Assembly: GCF_026339955.1 (NCBI RefSeq)
Contig: NZ_JAPEPW010000001.1
Location: 5,451,001 to 5,515,000 of the forward strand
Length of the DNA stretch: 64,000 nucleotides
Direction of reading: 5' to 3'
Origin: Streptomyces sp. NBC_01549
Lineage (GTDB): Bacteria > Actinomycetota > Actinomycetes > Streptomycetales > Streptomycetaceae
The notes beneath the pieces are model-generated. The model was not told where the DNA came from. It worked only from the letters and a program-made list of their open reading frames with translations, and did no database searches. The translations under genes and the position numbers were made by a program. Positions 51,937 to 63,705 of this stretch are shown here, piece by piece; the stretch's first letter is position 1, and each line of letters opens with the position of its first letter.

Positions 51937-54078
51937 ATGGCCGACCCCTCCAGCTACCGCCCCAAGCCGGGACAGATCCCGGACTCTCCCGGGGTGTACA
52001 AATTCCGCGACGAGCACCGCCGGGTGATCTACGTCGGAAAGGCGAAAAGCCTGCGCCAGCGCCTGGCCAGCTACTTCCAGGACCTGGCCGGCCTCCACCC
52101 CCGCACCCGCACCATGGTCACCACGGCCGCGTCCGTGGAGTGGACGGTGGTGTCCACGGAGGTCGAGGCGCTCCAGCTGGAGTACTCCTGGATCAAGGAG
52201 TACGACCCCCGGTTCAACGTCAAGTACCGCGACGACAAGAGCTATCCCTACCTCGCGGTGACGATGAACGAGGAGTTCCCGCGTGTGCAGGTGATGCGCG
52301 GCCACAAGCGCAAGGGCGTGCGCTATTTCGGTCCGTACGGGCACGCGTGGGCGATCCGCGACACCGTGGACCTGCTGCTGCGCGTCTTCCCGGTCCGCAC
52401 CTGCTCGGCCGGCGTGTTCAAGAACGCCGCCCGCACGGGCCGCCCCTGCCTCCTCGGCTACATCGGCAAGTGCTCCGCCCCCTGCGTCGGCCGGGTCTCG
52501 GCCGAGGAACACGGTGAGCTGGCCGAGGAGTTCTGCGACTTCATGGCGGGCCGTACGGGGACGTACATCCGCCGCCTCGAGAAGCAGATGACGGACGCGG
52601 CCGAGGAGATGGAGTACGAGCGGGCGGCCCGCCTGCGCGACGACATCGAGGCCCTGAAGAAGGCCATGGAGAAGAGCGCGGTCGTGCTCGCCGACGCGAC
52701 CGACGCCGACCTGATGGCCGTCGCCGAGGACGAGCTGGAAGCCGCCGTGCAGATCTTCCACGTGCGGGGCGGCCGGGTGCGCGGCCAGCGCGGCTGGGTC
52801 ACCGACAAGGTGGAGGCCGTCACCACCGGTGACCTGGTCGAGCACGCGCTGCAGCAGCTCTACGGAGAGGAGACGGGCGACTCCGTCCCCAAGGAGGTGC
52901 TCGTCCCGGCACTGCCCGACCCCGTGGAGCCCGTCCAGGAGTGGCTGACCGAACGCCGCGGGTCGAACGTCTCCCTGCGCATCCCGCAGCGCGGCGACAA
53001 GAAGGCGCTCATGGAGACCGTGCAGCGCAACGCGCTCCAGGCGCTCGGTCTGCACAAGACCAAGCGCGCCTCCGACCTGACCACCCGCTCGCGCGCCCTG
53101 GAGGAGATCGCCGGAGCCCTCGACCTGGACAGTGCTCCGCTCCGGATCGAGTGCTACGACATCTCGCACCTCCAGGGTGACGACGTGGTCGCCTCCATGG
53201 TCGTCTTCGAGGACGGACTGCAGCGCAAGAGCGAGTACCGGCGCTTCCAGATCAAGGGCTTCGAGGGCCAGGACGACGTCCGCTCCATGCACGAGGTGAT
53301 CACCCGCCGCTTCAGGCGCTATCTCGCTGAGAAGGAGCGCACGGGCGAGTGGACGGACGGCGAGAACGCCTCCACCGAAGGCGCCTCCGCCGAAGGAGCC
53401 ACCCAAGGCAACGCCACGCCGGAGAGCGCCATCCTGGAGAGCGACACCACGGGGAACGCCTTCGCGGGGAACGCCTTCACCGAGGACGACGGCCGTCCCA
53501 AGCGCTTCGCCTACCCCCCGCAGCTCGTCGTCGTCGACGGTGGCCAGCCGCAGGTCGCGGCCGCCAAGAAGGCCCTCGACGAACTGGGCATCGACGACAT
53601 CGCCGTCTGCGGCCTCGCCAAGCGTCTCGAGGAGGTCTGGCTGCCGGACGAGGACGACCCGGTGGTCCTGCCCCGCACCAGCGAGGGCCTGTACCTGCTC
53701 CAGCGGGTCCGTGACGAGGCCCACCGCTTCGCCATCACCTACCAGCGCACCAAGCGGGCCAAGCGATTCAGGGCGAGCCCGCTGGACGAGGTGGCGGGCC
53801 TCGGCGAGACCCGCAAGCAGGCGCTGATCAAGCACTTCGGCTCGGTGAAAAAGCTGCGATCCGCGACCATCGACCAGATCTGCGAGGTCCCCGGCATAGG
53901 CCGCAAGACGGCCGCGGCGGTCGCCGTGGCCCTCGCCCAGGCGGCTCCGGCCGCACCCGCCGTGAACACGGCGACTGGAGAGATCATGGAAGACGAGGAG
54001 CCCGGGACCACCACGGACTCCCCGGAGGAGCCCGTGTCCGCGGGCGCCTCACACGAGCGACGGGGGCAGGAGACATGA
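51937..54078 (+). CDS. uvrC: Excinuclease ABC subunit C
   Basis: This 713-residue dual-incision nuclease of nucleotide-excision repair begins with a GIY-YIG domain ([28 protein letters not shown]). A Cys-rich stretch follows ([17 protein letters not shown]), then a UVR motif ([17 protein letters not shown]). The RNase H-like endonuclease domain has [19 protein letters not shown] and QLVVVDGG. A helix-hairpin-helix pair closes the fold ([30 protein letters not shown]). About 45 residues of Thr/Gly/Ala/Asn low complexity ([12 protein letters not shown]) are inserted between the DDVRSMHEV region and QLVVVDGG. The stop overlaps rapZ by ATGA. Confidence 0.97.
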   Translation: MADPSSYRPKPGQIPDSPGVYKFRDEHRRVIYVGKAKSLRQRLASYFQDLAGLHPRTRTMVTTAASVEWTVVSTEVEALQLEYSWIKEYDPRFNVKYRDDKSYPYLAVTMNEEFPRVQVMRGHKRKGVRYFGPYGHAWAIRDTVDLLLRVFPVRTCSAGVFKNAARTGRPCLLGYIGKCSAPCVGRVSAEEHGELAEEFCDFMAGRTGTYIRRLEKQMTDAAEEMEYERAARLRDDIEALKKAMEKSAVVLADATDADLMAVAEDELEAAVQIFHVRGGRVRGQRGWVTDKVEAVTTGDLVEHALQQLYGEETGDSVPKEVLVPALPDPVEPVQEWLTERRGSNVSLRIPQRGDKKALMETVQRNALQALGLHKTKRASDLTTRSRALEEIAGALDLDSAPLRIECYDISHLQGDDVVASMVVFEDGLQRKSEYRRFQIKGFEGQDDVRSMHEVITRRFRRYLAEKERTGEWTDGENASTEGASAEGATQGNATPESAILESDTTGNAFAGNAFTEDDGRPKRFAYPPQLVVVDGGQPQVAAAKKALDELGIDDIAVCGLAKRLEEVWLPDEDDPVVLPRTSEGLYLLQRVRDEAHRFAITYQRTKRAKRFRASPLDEVAGLGETRKQALIKHFGSVKKLRSATIDQICEVPGIGRKTAAAVAVALAQAAPAAPAVNTATGEIMEDEEPGTTTDSPEEPVSAGASHERRGQET

Positions 54079-55088
54079 GCGACAACGAGCGACAAGAGAA
54101 CCCACCACAGACCGGACAACCGGCCGGGCAACCGGCCGGACCGCAGACCGGACAGACGGCCGAACCACAGGCCGACGACGAGACCCAGGGGGGTACGACG
54201 ATGGAGACGCCCGCGGTGCCCGAAGCCGCCATCCCCGAGCTGGTGATCATCTCCGGGATGTCCGGGGCGGGCCGGTCGACGGCCGCCAAGTGTCTGGAGG
54301 ACCTCGGCTGGTTCGTCGTCGACAACCTGCCGCCCGCGCTGATCCCCACCATGGTGGAGCTCGGCGCCCGCTCCCAGGGCAACGTGGCGAGGATCGCGGT
54401 CGTCGTCGACGTACGCGGCCGCCGCTTCTTCGACAACCTCCGCGAGTCCCTCGCTGACCTGGAGGCGAAGAACGTCACCCGCAGGATCGTCTTCCTGGAG
54501 TCCTCCGACGAGGCCCTGGTGCGCCGCTTCGAGTCCGTGCGCCGCCCGCACCCCCTCCAGGGCGACGGCCGCATCGTCGACGGCATCGACGCCGAGCGCG
54601 AGCTGCTGCGCGAGCTGCGCGGCGACGCCGACCTGGTCATCGACACCTCCAGCCTGAACGTGCACGAGCTGCGCGCCAAGATGGACGCCCAGTTCGCCGG
54701 CGAGGAGGAGCCCGAGCTGCGGGCCACCGTCATGTCCTTCGGCTTCAAGTACGGCCTTCCGGTCGACGCCGACCTGGTCGTGGACATGCGCTTCCTGCCC
54801 AACCCGCACTGGGTCCCGGAGCTGCGCCCCTTCACGGGCTTGAACGAGGAGGTCTCGGCGTACGTCTTCAACCAGCCGGGCGCCAAGGAGTTCCTCGACC
54901 GCTACACAGAGCTGCTCCAGCTCATCGCCGCCGGCTACCGCCGCGAGGGCAAGCGCTATGTGACCATCGCGGTCGGCTGCACCGGCGGCAAGCACCGCTC
55001 GGTCGCCACCTCCGAGAAGCTCGCCGCCCGCCTCGCCTCGCAGGGCGTGGAGACCGTGGTCGTTCACCGGGACATGGGGCGCGAGTGA
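54075..55088 (+). CDS. rapZ: RNase adapter protein RapZ (YvcJ-family P-loop protein)
   Basis: This 337-residue protein has an actinobacterial P-loop GMSGAGRST, with Arg where most P-loops have Lys. The conserved tract [15 protein letters not shown] and C-terminal [17 protein letters not shown] are present. In E. coli RapZ controls RNase E cleavage of glmZ RNA. In actinobacteria the partner is not settled. A ~50-residue Gln/Pro/Gly-rich N-terminal extension precedes the fold, and the start may instead be the ATG (METPAVPE) near 54201. It overlaps uvrC and gluP by 4 bases each. Confidence 0.93.
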   Translation: MSDNERQENPPQTGQPAGQPAGPQTGQTAEPQADDETQGGTTMETPAVPEAAIPELVIISGMSGAGRSTAAKCLEDLGWFVVDNLPPALIPTMVELGARSQGNVARIAVVVDVRGRRFFDNLRESLADLEAKNVTRRIVFLESSDEALVRRFESVRRPHPLQGDGRIVDGIDAERELLRELRGDADLVIDTSSLNVHELRAKMDAQFAGEEEPELRATVMSFGFKYGLPVDADLVVDMRFLPNPHWVPELRPFTGLNEEVSAYVFNQPGAKEFLDRYTELLQLIAAGYRREGKRYVTIAVGCTGGKHRSVATSEKLAARLASQGVETVVVHRDMGRE

Positions 55089-56155
55089 CCGGACGTGCCG
55101 CACTGCGGCTGAGCAGGCTGCGCCGGGTCGCCTCCGAGGGACGCGGCGACAGGCCCGTCGAGGCGCGCGGTGGGAAGCCGCGCCGCCGCGGCGCCCAGCC
55201 CAAGGTCGTCGCCCTCGGCGGCGGCATGGGGCTGTCCGCCTCGCTCGCCGCGCTGCGCCGGATCACCGGCGACCTCACCGCCGTCGTCACCGTGGCCGAC
55301 GACGGCGGCTCCAGCGGGCGGCTGCGCGACGAGCTGGGCGTGCTGCCGCCCGGCGACCTGCGCAAGGCCCTGGCCGCGCTGTGCGGCGACGACGACTGGG
55401 GCCAGACCTGGGCCCGCGTCATCCAGCACCGTTTCCAGTCCCAGGGCGATCTGCACGAGCACGCGGTCGGCAATCTGCTGATCGTGGCCCTGTGGGAACA
55501 GCTCGGCGACCATGTCCAGGCCCTGGACCTGGTCGGCAGGCTCCTCGGCGCGCACGGCCGGGTGCTGCCCATGTCCGCCGTGCCCCTGGAGCTCCAGGCC
55601 CTGGTCAAGGGGCACGACCCGGAGCGGCCCGAGGACGTGGACACGGTACGGGGACAGGCGACCGTGGCCCTCACCCCCGGCGAGGTGCAGTCCGTGCACG
55701 TCGTCCCCGCCGACCCGCCGGCCGTCCCCGAGGCCGTGGCGGCGGTCCTCGACGCCGACTGGGTGGTGCTGGGCCCCGGCTCCTGGTTCTCCTCGGTGAT
55801 TCCGCACCTTCTGGTGCCCGAGCTGCTCGATGCGCTCACCGAGACGAAGGCGCGCCGGGTACTCTCCCTGAACCTCGCCCCGCAGCCCGGAGAAACCGAG
55901 GGCTTCTCCCCGCAGCGTCATTTGGAGGTTTTGGGACGACACGCCCCTAAACTCGCCCTGGACGTGGTGCTGGCCGACGAGGCCGCCGTGCCCGATCGCG
56001 ACTCACTCACCGACGCCGCCAAGCGGTTCGGCGCCGCGGTCGAGCTGGCGCCGGTGGCCCGGACCGACGGATCTCCGCGGCACGACCCGGAGCTGTTGGC
56101 CGCCGCGTACGACCGTATTTTTCGGATGCATGGAAGGATCGGCCCATGGCGATGA
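55085..56155 (+). CDS. yvcK: YvcK/GluP family protein (gluconeogenesis factor)
   Basis: This 356-residue protein begins with a basic extension ([28 protein letters not shown]). The CofD-like fold follows, with [44 protein letters not shown], the [17 protein letters not shown] tract and [19 protein letters not shown]. Homologues bind UDP-sugars and influence cell-wall precursor flux and gluconeogenic growth. GTG 55085 overlaps the rapZ stop. The last 10 bases overlap the whiA start. Confidence 0.95.
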   Translation: MTGRAALRLSRLRRVASEGRGDRPVEARGGKPRRRGAQPKVVALGGGMGLSASLAALRRITGDLTAVVTVADDGGSSGRLRDELGVLPPGDLRKALAALCGDDDWGQTWARVIQHRFQSQGDLHEHAVGNLLIVALWEQLGDHVQALDLVGRLLGAHGRVLPMSAVPLELQALVKGHDPERPEDVDTVRGQATVALTPGEVQSVHVVPADPPAVPEAVAAVLDADWVVLGPGSWFSSVIPHLLVPELLDALTETKARRVLSLNLAPQPGETEGFSPQRHLEVLGRHAPKLALDVVLADEAAVPDRDSLTDAAKRFGAAVELAPVARTDGSPRHDPELLAAAYDRIFRMHGRIGPWR

Positions 56156-57135
56156 CGGCAGCGGTGAAGGATGAAATTTCCCGGCTCCCCGTCACCCGGA
56201 CCTGCTGCAGAAAGGCGGAGGTCTCCGCCATTCTGCGGTTCGCCGGCGGCCTCCACCTGGTGAGCGGCCGGATTGTGATCGAGGCGGAGCTGGACACCGC
56301 GATGGCGGCGCGCCGGCTGAAGCGGGACATTCTGGAGATCTTCGGTCACAGCTCCGAACTGATCGTGATGGCGCCCGGCGGTCTGCGCCGCGGCTCCCGC
56401 TATGTCGTACGCGTCGTCGCGGGCGGCGACCAGCTGGCCCGCCAGACGGGGCTGGTGGACGGCCGTGGCCGCCCGATCCGGGGCCTCCCGCCGCAGGTGG
56501 TCTCGGGGGCCACCTGCGACGCCGAGGCGGCCTGGCGCGGGGCCTTCCTGGCGCACGGCTCGCTCACCGAGCCGGGTCGCTCCTCCTCCCTGGAGGTGAC
56601 CTGCCCGGGTCCGGAGGCCGCGCTCGCGCTCGTCGGCGCCGCCCGTCGGCTGTCGATCGCGGCGAAGGCCCGCGAGGTGCGCGGCGTGGACCGCGTGGTC
56701 GTACGCGACGGAGACGCGATCGGCGCGCTGCTCACCCGCCTCGGGGCGCACGAGTCGGTGCTGGCCTGGGAGGAGCGGCGGATGCGCCGCGAGGTCCGCG
56801 CCACGGCGAACCGGCTCGCCAACTTCGACGACGCCAACCTGCGCCGCTCGGCCCGCGCCGCGGTCGCCGCGGGGGCGCGTGTGCAGCGCGCCCTGGAGAT
56901 CCTCGCGGACGAGGTGCCGGAGCACCTCGCGGCCGCCGGACGGCTGCGCATGGAGCACAAGCAGGCCTCCCTGGAGGAGCTGGGCGCGCTCGCCGACCCG
57001 CCGCTGACCAAGGACGCCGTCGCCGGCCGGATCCGTCGGCTGCTCGCGATGGCCGACAAGCGGGCCCAGGACCTTGGCATTCCCGGGACGGAGTCGAACC
57101 TCACCGAGGAGATGGCGGACAACCTCGCGGGCTGA
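56146..57135 (+). CDS. whiA: Sporulation regulator WhiA
   Basis: This 329-residue regulator has an N-terminal LAGLIDADG-like module ([42 protein letters not shown]). It also has a C-terminal HTH ([29 protein letters not shown]). WhiA acts with WhiB to switch on Streptomyces sporulation septation genes such as ftsZ. It starts at ATG 56146 inside the end of yvcK. Its placement after uvrC-rapZ-yvcK is conserved across actinobacteria and many Firmicutes. A strong terminator closes the operon. Confidence 0.97.
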   Translation: MAMTAAVKDEISRLPVTRTCCRKAEVSAILRFAGGLHLVSGRIVIEAELDTAMAARRLKRDILEIFGHSSELIVMAPGGLRRGSRYVVRVVAGGDQLARQTGLVDGRGRPIRGLPPQVVSGATCDAEAAWRGAFLAHGSLTEPGRSSSLEVTCPGPEAALALVGAARRLSIAAKAREVRGVDRVVVRDGDAIGALLTRLGAHESVLAWEERRMRREVRATANRLANFDDANLRRSARAAVAAGARVQRALEILADEVPEHLAAAGRLRMEHKQASLEELGALADPPLTKDAVAGRIRRLLAMADKRAQDLGIPGTESNLTEEMADNLAG

Positions 57136-57164
57136 CCGGTCCGATCGATCGTCAGAAGCCCAAC

Positions 57165-57205
57165 ACGCCGGTGCCGATGCCCACTTGGGGCATCGGCACC
57201 GGCGT
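57165..57205. terminator. Strong hairpin terminator after whiA
   Basis: An 18-bp perfect stem (57165-57182 with 57188-57205) has a 5-base ACTTG loop, 29 bases after the whiA stop. Confidence 0.9.
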
Positions 57206-57226
57206 TCGCGTTCCTGTGAGGCGCCC

Positions 57227-57250
57227 TTGACTTGACCATGAAGTGTCATG
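57227..57250 (+). promoter_or_regulatory. Candidate promoter/operator of the M14 peptidase gene
   Basis: TTGACT (57227-57232) and TTGACC (57232-57237) resemble -35 boxes. They run into a CATGA-AGTG-TCATG inverted repeat (57237-57250). No convincing -10 is seen downstream, so the call is weak. Confidence 0.3.
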
Positions 57251-57298
57251 AGCCTGGCATCTGTTCGCTGCTGTGGCGGACTGACGCAAGGGGGGCTC

Positions 57299-60256
57299 AT
57301 GAGACGAAGAGCGAGAGCGATCCTCGCTACGGGCGCACTCGTGCTGGGCGGTGCGGGCATGGCACCCATCGCCCAGGCGCAGAACGGCGGTTCACCCAAG
57401 CCCGACGCGAACGCCGTCAAGGTGTTCCACGCCGAGATCACGAAGCAGCAGATACCCCTGCTGCTCGCGGCCGGGCAGGACGGCCACGAACTCGGCGACA
57501 CGACGTGGAAGAACGGCAGAAGCACGGTCGAGGTCTACGTCACCGACCAGCAGGCCAAGAAGCTGGAGAAACAGGGCGTCGAGCTCACCGAGCACACCCT
57601 GACGGCCAAGGCCGAGGCACGGGTGGAGGACGCGGCCCAGGGCGTGTTCCGCCCGTACAGCGGCAAGGGCAATCTCCAGGAGGAGATCGTCAACACCGGC
57701 GCCGCCCACCCCGACCTCACCAAGGTCGTCTCCATCGGCAAGACGATCAACGGCCAGGACATCCTCGCGCTCAAACTGACCAAGGGCGCGAAGAAGACGA
57801 AGGACGGCTCGAAGCCCTCCGTGCTGTACATGTCCAACCAGCACGCGCGCGAGTGGATCACGCCCGAGATGACGCGGCGTCTGATGCACTACTACTTGGA
57901 CAACTACTCCACGAACAAACGCGTCAAGAAGATCGTCGACTCCACCGAGCTGTGGTTCGTGCTGTCGGCCAACCCCGACGGCTACGACTACACGTTCAAG
58001 GACGCCGACGCCCGCCAGTGGCGCAAGAATCTGCGGGACGTGAACGGCGACGGGGTCATCTCCACCGGTGACGGCGTCGACCTCAACCGCAACTTCGCCT
58101 ACAAGTGGGGCTACGACGACGAGGGTTCGTCACCCAGCCCCACCAGTGAGACCTACCGTGGCGCGAGCCCCAGTTCCGAGCCCGAGACCAAGGCGCTCGA
58201 CGCCTTCGAGAAGCGGATCGGCTTCACGTACGGCATCAACTACCACTCCGCCGCCGAACTGCTCCTCTACGGAGTGGGCTGGCAGGTGGCGACGCCCACC
58301 CCGGACGACGTGCTCTACAAGGCGCTCGCCGGAACCCCCGAGAACTCCGCGATCCCGGGCTACCACCCCCAGGTCTCCTCGGAGCTCTACACGACCAACG
58401 GCGAGGCGGACGGCCACGCGGGCAACGTCAACGGCATGGCGATGTTCACCCCCGAGATGTCGACCTGTCAGACCGCCTCGGACATCGACCCGAACGACGC
58501 CTGGAACACGGCCGACTGCGCCTCGGTCTTCACCTTCCCGGACGACGAGAAGCTGATCGAGCAGGAGTTCGAGAAGAACGTCCCGTTCGCGCTCTCCGTC
58601 GCCGAGACCGCGGCCCACCCCGACCAGCCGTCGTCCTCGGTGGGCCTCGACGCGCCCGACTTCACCCCGGCCCCCTTCACGACGTCGTACTCCCGCGGCG
58701 CCGACCAGGAGGTCTCCGTCGTCGTCCGCAAGTCCGTACGCGACAAGGAGCTCAAGTACCGCGTCAACGGCGGCCGTACGCTGGACATGGCGCTCAAGGC
58801 CTGGAAGGGCGGCGAGACCTACGGCGGCACGGACAACCTCTACTTCGACGAGTATCGCGCCAAGGTGAAGGACGGCGACCCCGGCGACAAGGTCGAGGTG
58901 TGGTTCACCGGTGAGACCAAGAGCGGCAAGAAGACATCCAGCACGCACTTCACGTACACCGTGGCCCAGCGCCCCGGCGCCGACACGCTGGTCGTCGCCG
59001 AGGAGGGCGCGACCGCCACACAGTCCCAGGCCTACGTCGACGCCCTGAAGGCCAACGGCAAGAAGCCCCTCGTCTGGGACGTGGCGACCCTGGGCGCACC
59101 CGACGCGCTCGGCGTGCTCGACCACTTCAGGACGGTCGTCCACTACACCGGCGCCGCCCGGCCGGGCAACGCCACCCAGCTCCAGCTCCGCGCCTTCCTC
59201 AACGAGGGCGGCAAGCTGATCGAGGCGGGCGAGCAGGCCGGCGGCAACGTCGACCTCGGCGGCGGCACCCTTTCGAACGACTTCAGCCAGTACTACCTGG
59301 GCGCCTACTCTCGTACGTCCACCCCGGGGGCCAACGGATTCACCGGCTCCGGGAAGCTCACCGGCTTCACGGGGGCGCTCGGTGACACGCCCGGCAACCC
59401 GCTGAACGCCGCGGGTACCTACGGCGTCACCTCGGACTCGCTGGCCCCCGCGCAGTACCCGCAGTTCGCGTCGAGCGCGGGAGCGGGCCAGTTCGCCGGG
59501 ACCGTCAACCCGTACGGGCCCTACGCGGGCTCGTACATGGCCGCCGCCGTGCACACCGACGACGCCTACAAGCGCCTCACCCGGACCATCGACCTCACCG
59601 GTGTCAGCGCCGCCGACAAGCCGACGCTGCGCACCCAGCTCCTGTGGGACACCGAGCCCGGCTACGACCACGCGGTGCTCGAGGCACACACCACCGGGGC
59701 CGACGACTGGACGACGCTCCCCGAGGCGGGCGGCGCCACCAGCGCCACGGTGCCCGCGGAGTGCGAGGCCGGATTCCTGGTCAGGGAGCACCCCTTCCTC
59801 AAGCACTACCTGACCGTGAGCTCCGCCGGCTGCGCCAACACCGGTACCAGCGGCGCGTGGAACAGCTTCACCGGCGCCTCCAGCGGCTGGCAGCAGGTCA
59901 ACTTCGACCTCAGCGCGTACGCCGGCAAGTCGGTCGAGGTGTCGCTGAGCTACATCACCGACCCGAACACCGGTGGTCACGGCGTCCTCGCGGACAACGC
60001 CTCCCTCGTCGTCGGCGGGGCGGCCACCGACACCGAGGGCTTCGAGACCTCCCTCGGACCCTGGAGTGCCTCGGGGCCGCCCCCGGGCAGCCCCGCCGTG
60101 CTCAAGGACTGGGCGCGCTACGGAGAGTTGTTCAAGACGTATGGCGGCATCACCACCGACGACACGGTGCTGCTGGGCTTCGGCCTCGAGCACGTCACCG
60201 CGGCGGCCGACCGTGCGGCCCTCGTCAAGAAGGCGCTCGGGGCGCTGAACGGCTAA
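57299..60256 (+). CDS. Large secreted M14-family zinc carboxypeptidase
   Basis: This 985-residue exported enzyme starts at ATG 57299, preceded by AAGGGGGG. The signal peptide MRRRARAILATGALVLGG ends near APIAQAQ. The M14 domain (about residues 130-440) has zinc ligands in SNQHAREWITPEM (about residue 182) and INYHSAAELLLYG (about 315), and a catalytic Glu in MAMFTPEMS (about 385). The catalytic domain ends near residue 440. The remaining ~540 residues include a segment like an immune-inhibitor-A or CUB-type fold (NSFTGASSGWQQVNFDLSAYAGKSVEVSLSYITDPN), probably for substrate or wall binding. A strong terminator follows. Confidence 0.92.
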   Translation: MRRRARAILATGALVLGGAGMAPIAQAQNGGSPKPDANAVKVFHAEITKQQIPLLLAAGQDGHELGDTTWKNGRSTVEVYVTDQQAKKLEKQGVELTEHTLTAKAEARVEDAAQGVFRPYSGKGNLQEEIVNTGAAHPDLTKVVSIGKTINGQDILALKLTKGAKKTKDGSKPSVLYMSNQHAREWITPEMTRRLMHYYLDNYSTNKRVKKIVDSTELWFVLSANPDGYDYTFKDADARQWRKNLRDVNGDGVISTGDGVDLNRNFAYKWGYDDEGSSPSPTSETYRGASPSSEPETKALDAFEKRIGFTYGINYHSAAELLLYGVGWQVATPTPDDVLYKALAGTPENSAIPGYHPQVSSELYTTNGEADGHAGNVNGMAMFTPEMSTCQTASDIDPNDAWNTADCASVFTFPDDEKLIEQEFEKNVPFALSVAETAAHPDQPSSSVGLDAPDFTPAPFTTSYSRGADQEVSVVVRKSVRDKELKYRVNGGRTLDMALKAWKGGETYGGTDNLYFDEYRAKVKDGDPGDKVEVWFTGETKSGKKTSSTHFTYTVAQRPGADTLVVAEEGATATQSQAYVDALKANGKKPLVWDVATLGAPDALGVLDHFRTVVHYTGAARPGNATQLQLRAFLNEGGKLIEAGEQAGGNVDLGGGTLSNDFSQYYLGAYSRTSTPGANGFTGSGKLTGFTGALGDTPGNPLNAAGTYGVTSDSLAPAQYPQFASSAGAGQFAGTVNPYGPYAGSYMAAAVHTDDAYKRLTRTIDLTGVSAADKPTLRTQLLWDTEPGYDHAVLEAHTTGADDWTTLPEAGGATSATVPAECEAGFLVREHPFLKHYLTVSSAGCANTGTSGAWNSFTGASSGWQQVNFDLSAYAGKSVEVSLSYITDPNTGGHGVLADNASLVVGGAATDTEGFETSLGPWSASGPPPGSPAVLKDWARYGELFKTYGGITTDDTVLLGFGLEHVTAAADRAALVKKALGALNG

Positions 60257-61456
<1,200 letters not shown>

Positions 61457-61482
61457 GTCCCGGAGCAGGCACCTCTGATGTG

Positions 61483-61530
61483 AGAGCAGGGCTCGGGCAG
61501 CGCACAGCCGCGTTGTCCGAGCCCTGCTCT
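61483..61530 (+). terminator. Hairpin (attenuator/terminator) between gap and pgk
   Basis: A 17-bp stem with one G-U pair (61483-61499 with 61514-61530) has a 14-base loop. There is no U-tract. It may partially terminate gap transcripts, stabilise a processed 3' end, or do both. Confidence 0.7.
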
Positions 61531-61585
61531 GTGCACGGATCGATCCAGCCCTCCCGGACAACAGAGCCCTCCTAGGAGTCACCTC

Positions 61586-62797
61586 ATGAAGACGATCGAC
61601 GAACTTCTCGCCGAAGGTGTGGACGGCAAGCGGGTCTTCGTCCGCGCCGACCTGAACGTGCCGCTGGCCGACGGCCTCATCACCGACGACGGCCGTATCC
61701 GCGCCGTCCTGCCCACCATCAAGGCGCTGACCGAAGCGGGCGCCAAGGTGGTCGTCGCCTCGCACCTGGGCCGCCCCAAGGGCGCCCCGGACCCGGCGTT
61801 CTCCCTGCTGCAGCCCGCCGAGCGCCTCGGTGAACTGCTGGGCGCCCCCGTGGCGTTCGCCCAGGACACCGTCGGCCCCGCCGCCCACGACGCCGTGAAC
61901 GGCCTCCAGCCGGGCCAGGTCGCCGTGGTCGAGAACCTGCGCTTCAACCCGGGCGAGACGTCCAAGGACGACACCGAGCGCGGCGAGTTCGCCGACCAGC
62001 TCGCCGCCCTGGCCGACGTCTACGTAGGCGACGGTTTCGGTGCCGTGCACCGCAAGCACGCCTCCGTCTACGACCTCCCGGCGCGCCTTCCGCACTACGC
62101 GGGCTACCTCATCGCCACCGAGGTCAACGTCCTGAAGAAGCTCACCGAGGCCGTCAAGCGCCCCTACGTCGTCGCGCTCGGCGGCGCCAAGGTCTCCGAC
62201 AAGCTCGCCGTCATCGACCAGCTGCTCGGCAAGGCCGACCGTCTGCTCATCGGCGGTGGTATGGCGTACACCTTCCTCAAGGCCAAGGGCTACGAGGTCG
62301 GCATCTCCCTCCTCCAGGAGGACCAGGTCCCGGCCGTCAAGGAGTACATGGAACGCGCGGAGAAGAACGGCGTCGAGCTGGTCCTCCCCGTCGACGTCCT
62401 GGTCGCCCCGGAGTTCCCGGACCTGAAGACCAAGGCCCCGGCCAACCCCACCACCGTCGCCGCGGACGCCATCCCCGCCGACCAGGAGGGCCTGGACATC
62501 GGTCCGGAGACCCGCAAGCTGTACGCCTCGAAGCTCGCCGACGCGGCCACCGTCTTCTGGAACGGTCCGATGGGCGTCTTCGAGCACCCCGACTACGCCG
62601 AGGGCACCAAGGCGGTCGCCCAGGCCCTCGTCGAATCCCCGGCCTTCACGGTCGTCGGCGGTGGCGACTCCGCCGCGGCCGTCCGCATCCTGGGCTTCGA
62701 CGAGAAGGCATTCGGTCACATCTCGACCGGTGGCGGCGCCTCCCTCGAATACCTCGAGGGCAAGACGCTCCCCGGCCTCGCCGCACTGGAGGACTGA
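61586..62797 (+). CDS. pgk: Phosphoglycerate kinase
   Basis: This 403-residue enzyme makes ATP from 1,3-bisphosphoglycerate. Motifs include VFVRADLNVPL, the substrate-binding VVASHLGRPKG, the hinge and nucleotide region VVALGGAKVSDKLAVIDQLL, and near the C-terminus VFWNGPMGVFEHPDYAEGT and VVGGGDSAAAV. ATG 61586 follows a CTAGGAGTC ribosome-binding site. tpiA starts 6 bases after its stop, so translation is probably coupled. Confidence 0.97.
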   Translation: MKTIDELLAEGVDGKRVFVRADLNVPLADGLITDDGRIRAVLPTIKALTEAGAKVVVASHLGRPKGAPDPAFSLLQPAERLGELLGAPVAFAQDTVGPAAHDAVNGLQPGQVAVVENLRFNPGETSKDDTERGEFADQLAALADVYVGDGFGAVHRKHASVYDLPARLPHYAGYLIATEVNVLKKLTEAVKRPYVVALGGAKVSDKLAVIDQLLGKADRLLIGGGMAYTFLKAKGYEVGISLLQEDQVPAVKEYMERAEKNGVELVLPVDVLVAPEFPDLKTKAPANPTTVAADAIPADQEGLDIGPETRKLYASKLADAATVFWNGPMGVFEHPDYAEGTKAVAQALVESPAFTVVGGGDSAAAVRILGFDEKAFGHISTGGGASLEYLEGKTLPGLAALED

Positions 62798-62803
62798 CCC
62801 CGC

Positions 62804-63580
62804 ATGACGACCCGTATGCCGCTCATGGCGGGCAACTGGAAGATGAACCTCAACCACCTCGAGGCCATCGCGCACGTCCAGAAGCTCGCCTTCGCCCTGG
62901 CCGACAAGGACTACGAGGCCTGTGAGGTCGCCGTCCTGCCGCCCTTCACCGACCTGCGCTCCGTGCAGACCCTGGTCGACGGCGACAAGCTCAAGATCAA
63001 GTACGGCGCGCAGGACCTCTCGGCGCAGGACTCCGGTGCCTACACCGGCGAGATCTCGGGCTCGATGCTGTCCAAGCTGAAGTGCACGTACGTGGCGATC
63101 GGCCACTCCGAGCGCCGGCAGTACCACAACGAGACCGACGAGATCGTCAACGCCAAGGTCAAGGCCGCCTTCAGGCACGGCCTGACCCCGATCCTGTGCG
63201 TCGGCGAGGAGCTGGACATCCGCGAGGCGGGCAACCACGTCGCGCACACGCTCTCCCAGGTCGACGGGGGTCTCAAGGACGTACCCGCCGAGCAGGTCGA
63301 GTCGATCGTGATCGCGTACGAGCCGGTCTGGGCCATCGGCACCGGCAAGGTCTGCGGCTCCGACGACGCCCAGGAGGTCTGCGCGGCGATCCGTGCCCGG
63401 CTGGCCGAGCTGTACTCCCAGGAAGTGGCCGACCAGGTCCGCATCCAGTACGGCGGCTCCGTGAAGTCCGGCAATGTCGCCGAGATCATGGCGAAGCCCG
63501 ACATCGACGGCGCCCTGGTCGGCGGTGCCTCCCTGGACGCCGACGAGTTCGTCAAGATCGTCCGCTTCCGCGACCAGTAA
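62804..63580 (+). CDS. tpiA: Triosephosphate isomerase
   Basis: This 258-residue TIM-barrel enzyme interconverts dihydroxyacetone phosphate and GAP. Key residues are visible: Lys in [10 protein letters not shown], His in [11 protein letters not shown]-like sequence (VAIGHSERR), and Glu in the loop [13 protein letters not shown]. The C-terminus has [16 protein letters not shown] and [10 protein letters not shown]. It starts at ATG 62804, right after pgk, and is followed by secG after 125 bases. Confidence 0.97.
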   Translation: MTTRMPLMAGNWKMNLNHLEAIAHVQKLAFALADKDYEACEVAVLPPFTDLRSVQTLVDGDKLKIKYGAQDLSAQDSGAYTGEISGSMLSKLKCTYVAIGHSERRQYHNETDEIVNAKVKAAFRHGLTPILCVGEELDIREAGNHVAHTLSQVDGGLKDVPAEQVESIVIAYEPVWAIGTGKVCGSDDAQEVCAAIRARLAELYSQEVADQVRIQYGGSVKSGNVAEIMAKPDIDGALVGGASLDADEFVKIVRFRDQ

Positions 63581-63705
63581 GTATGCGCTAGCGGCGATTC
63601 GTCGTACCCTTGCGGGGGTCGTGGCCTTCGGAGTGGGCTCGGTGTGCTCACCCAGTAGGCTTCGGCCCCCGTCGTCCGTTCAGTTCCGAGGAAGTTGGTC
63701 CAGCC

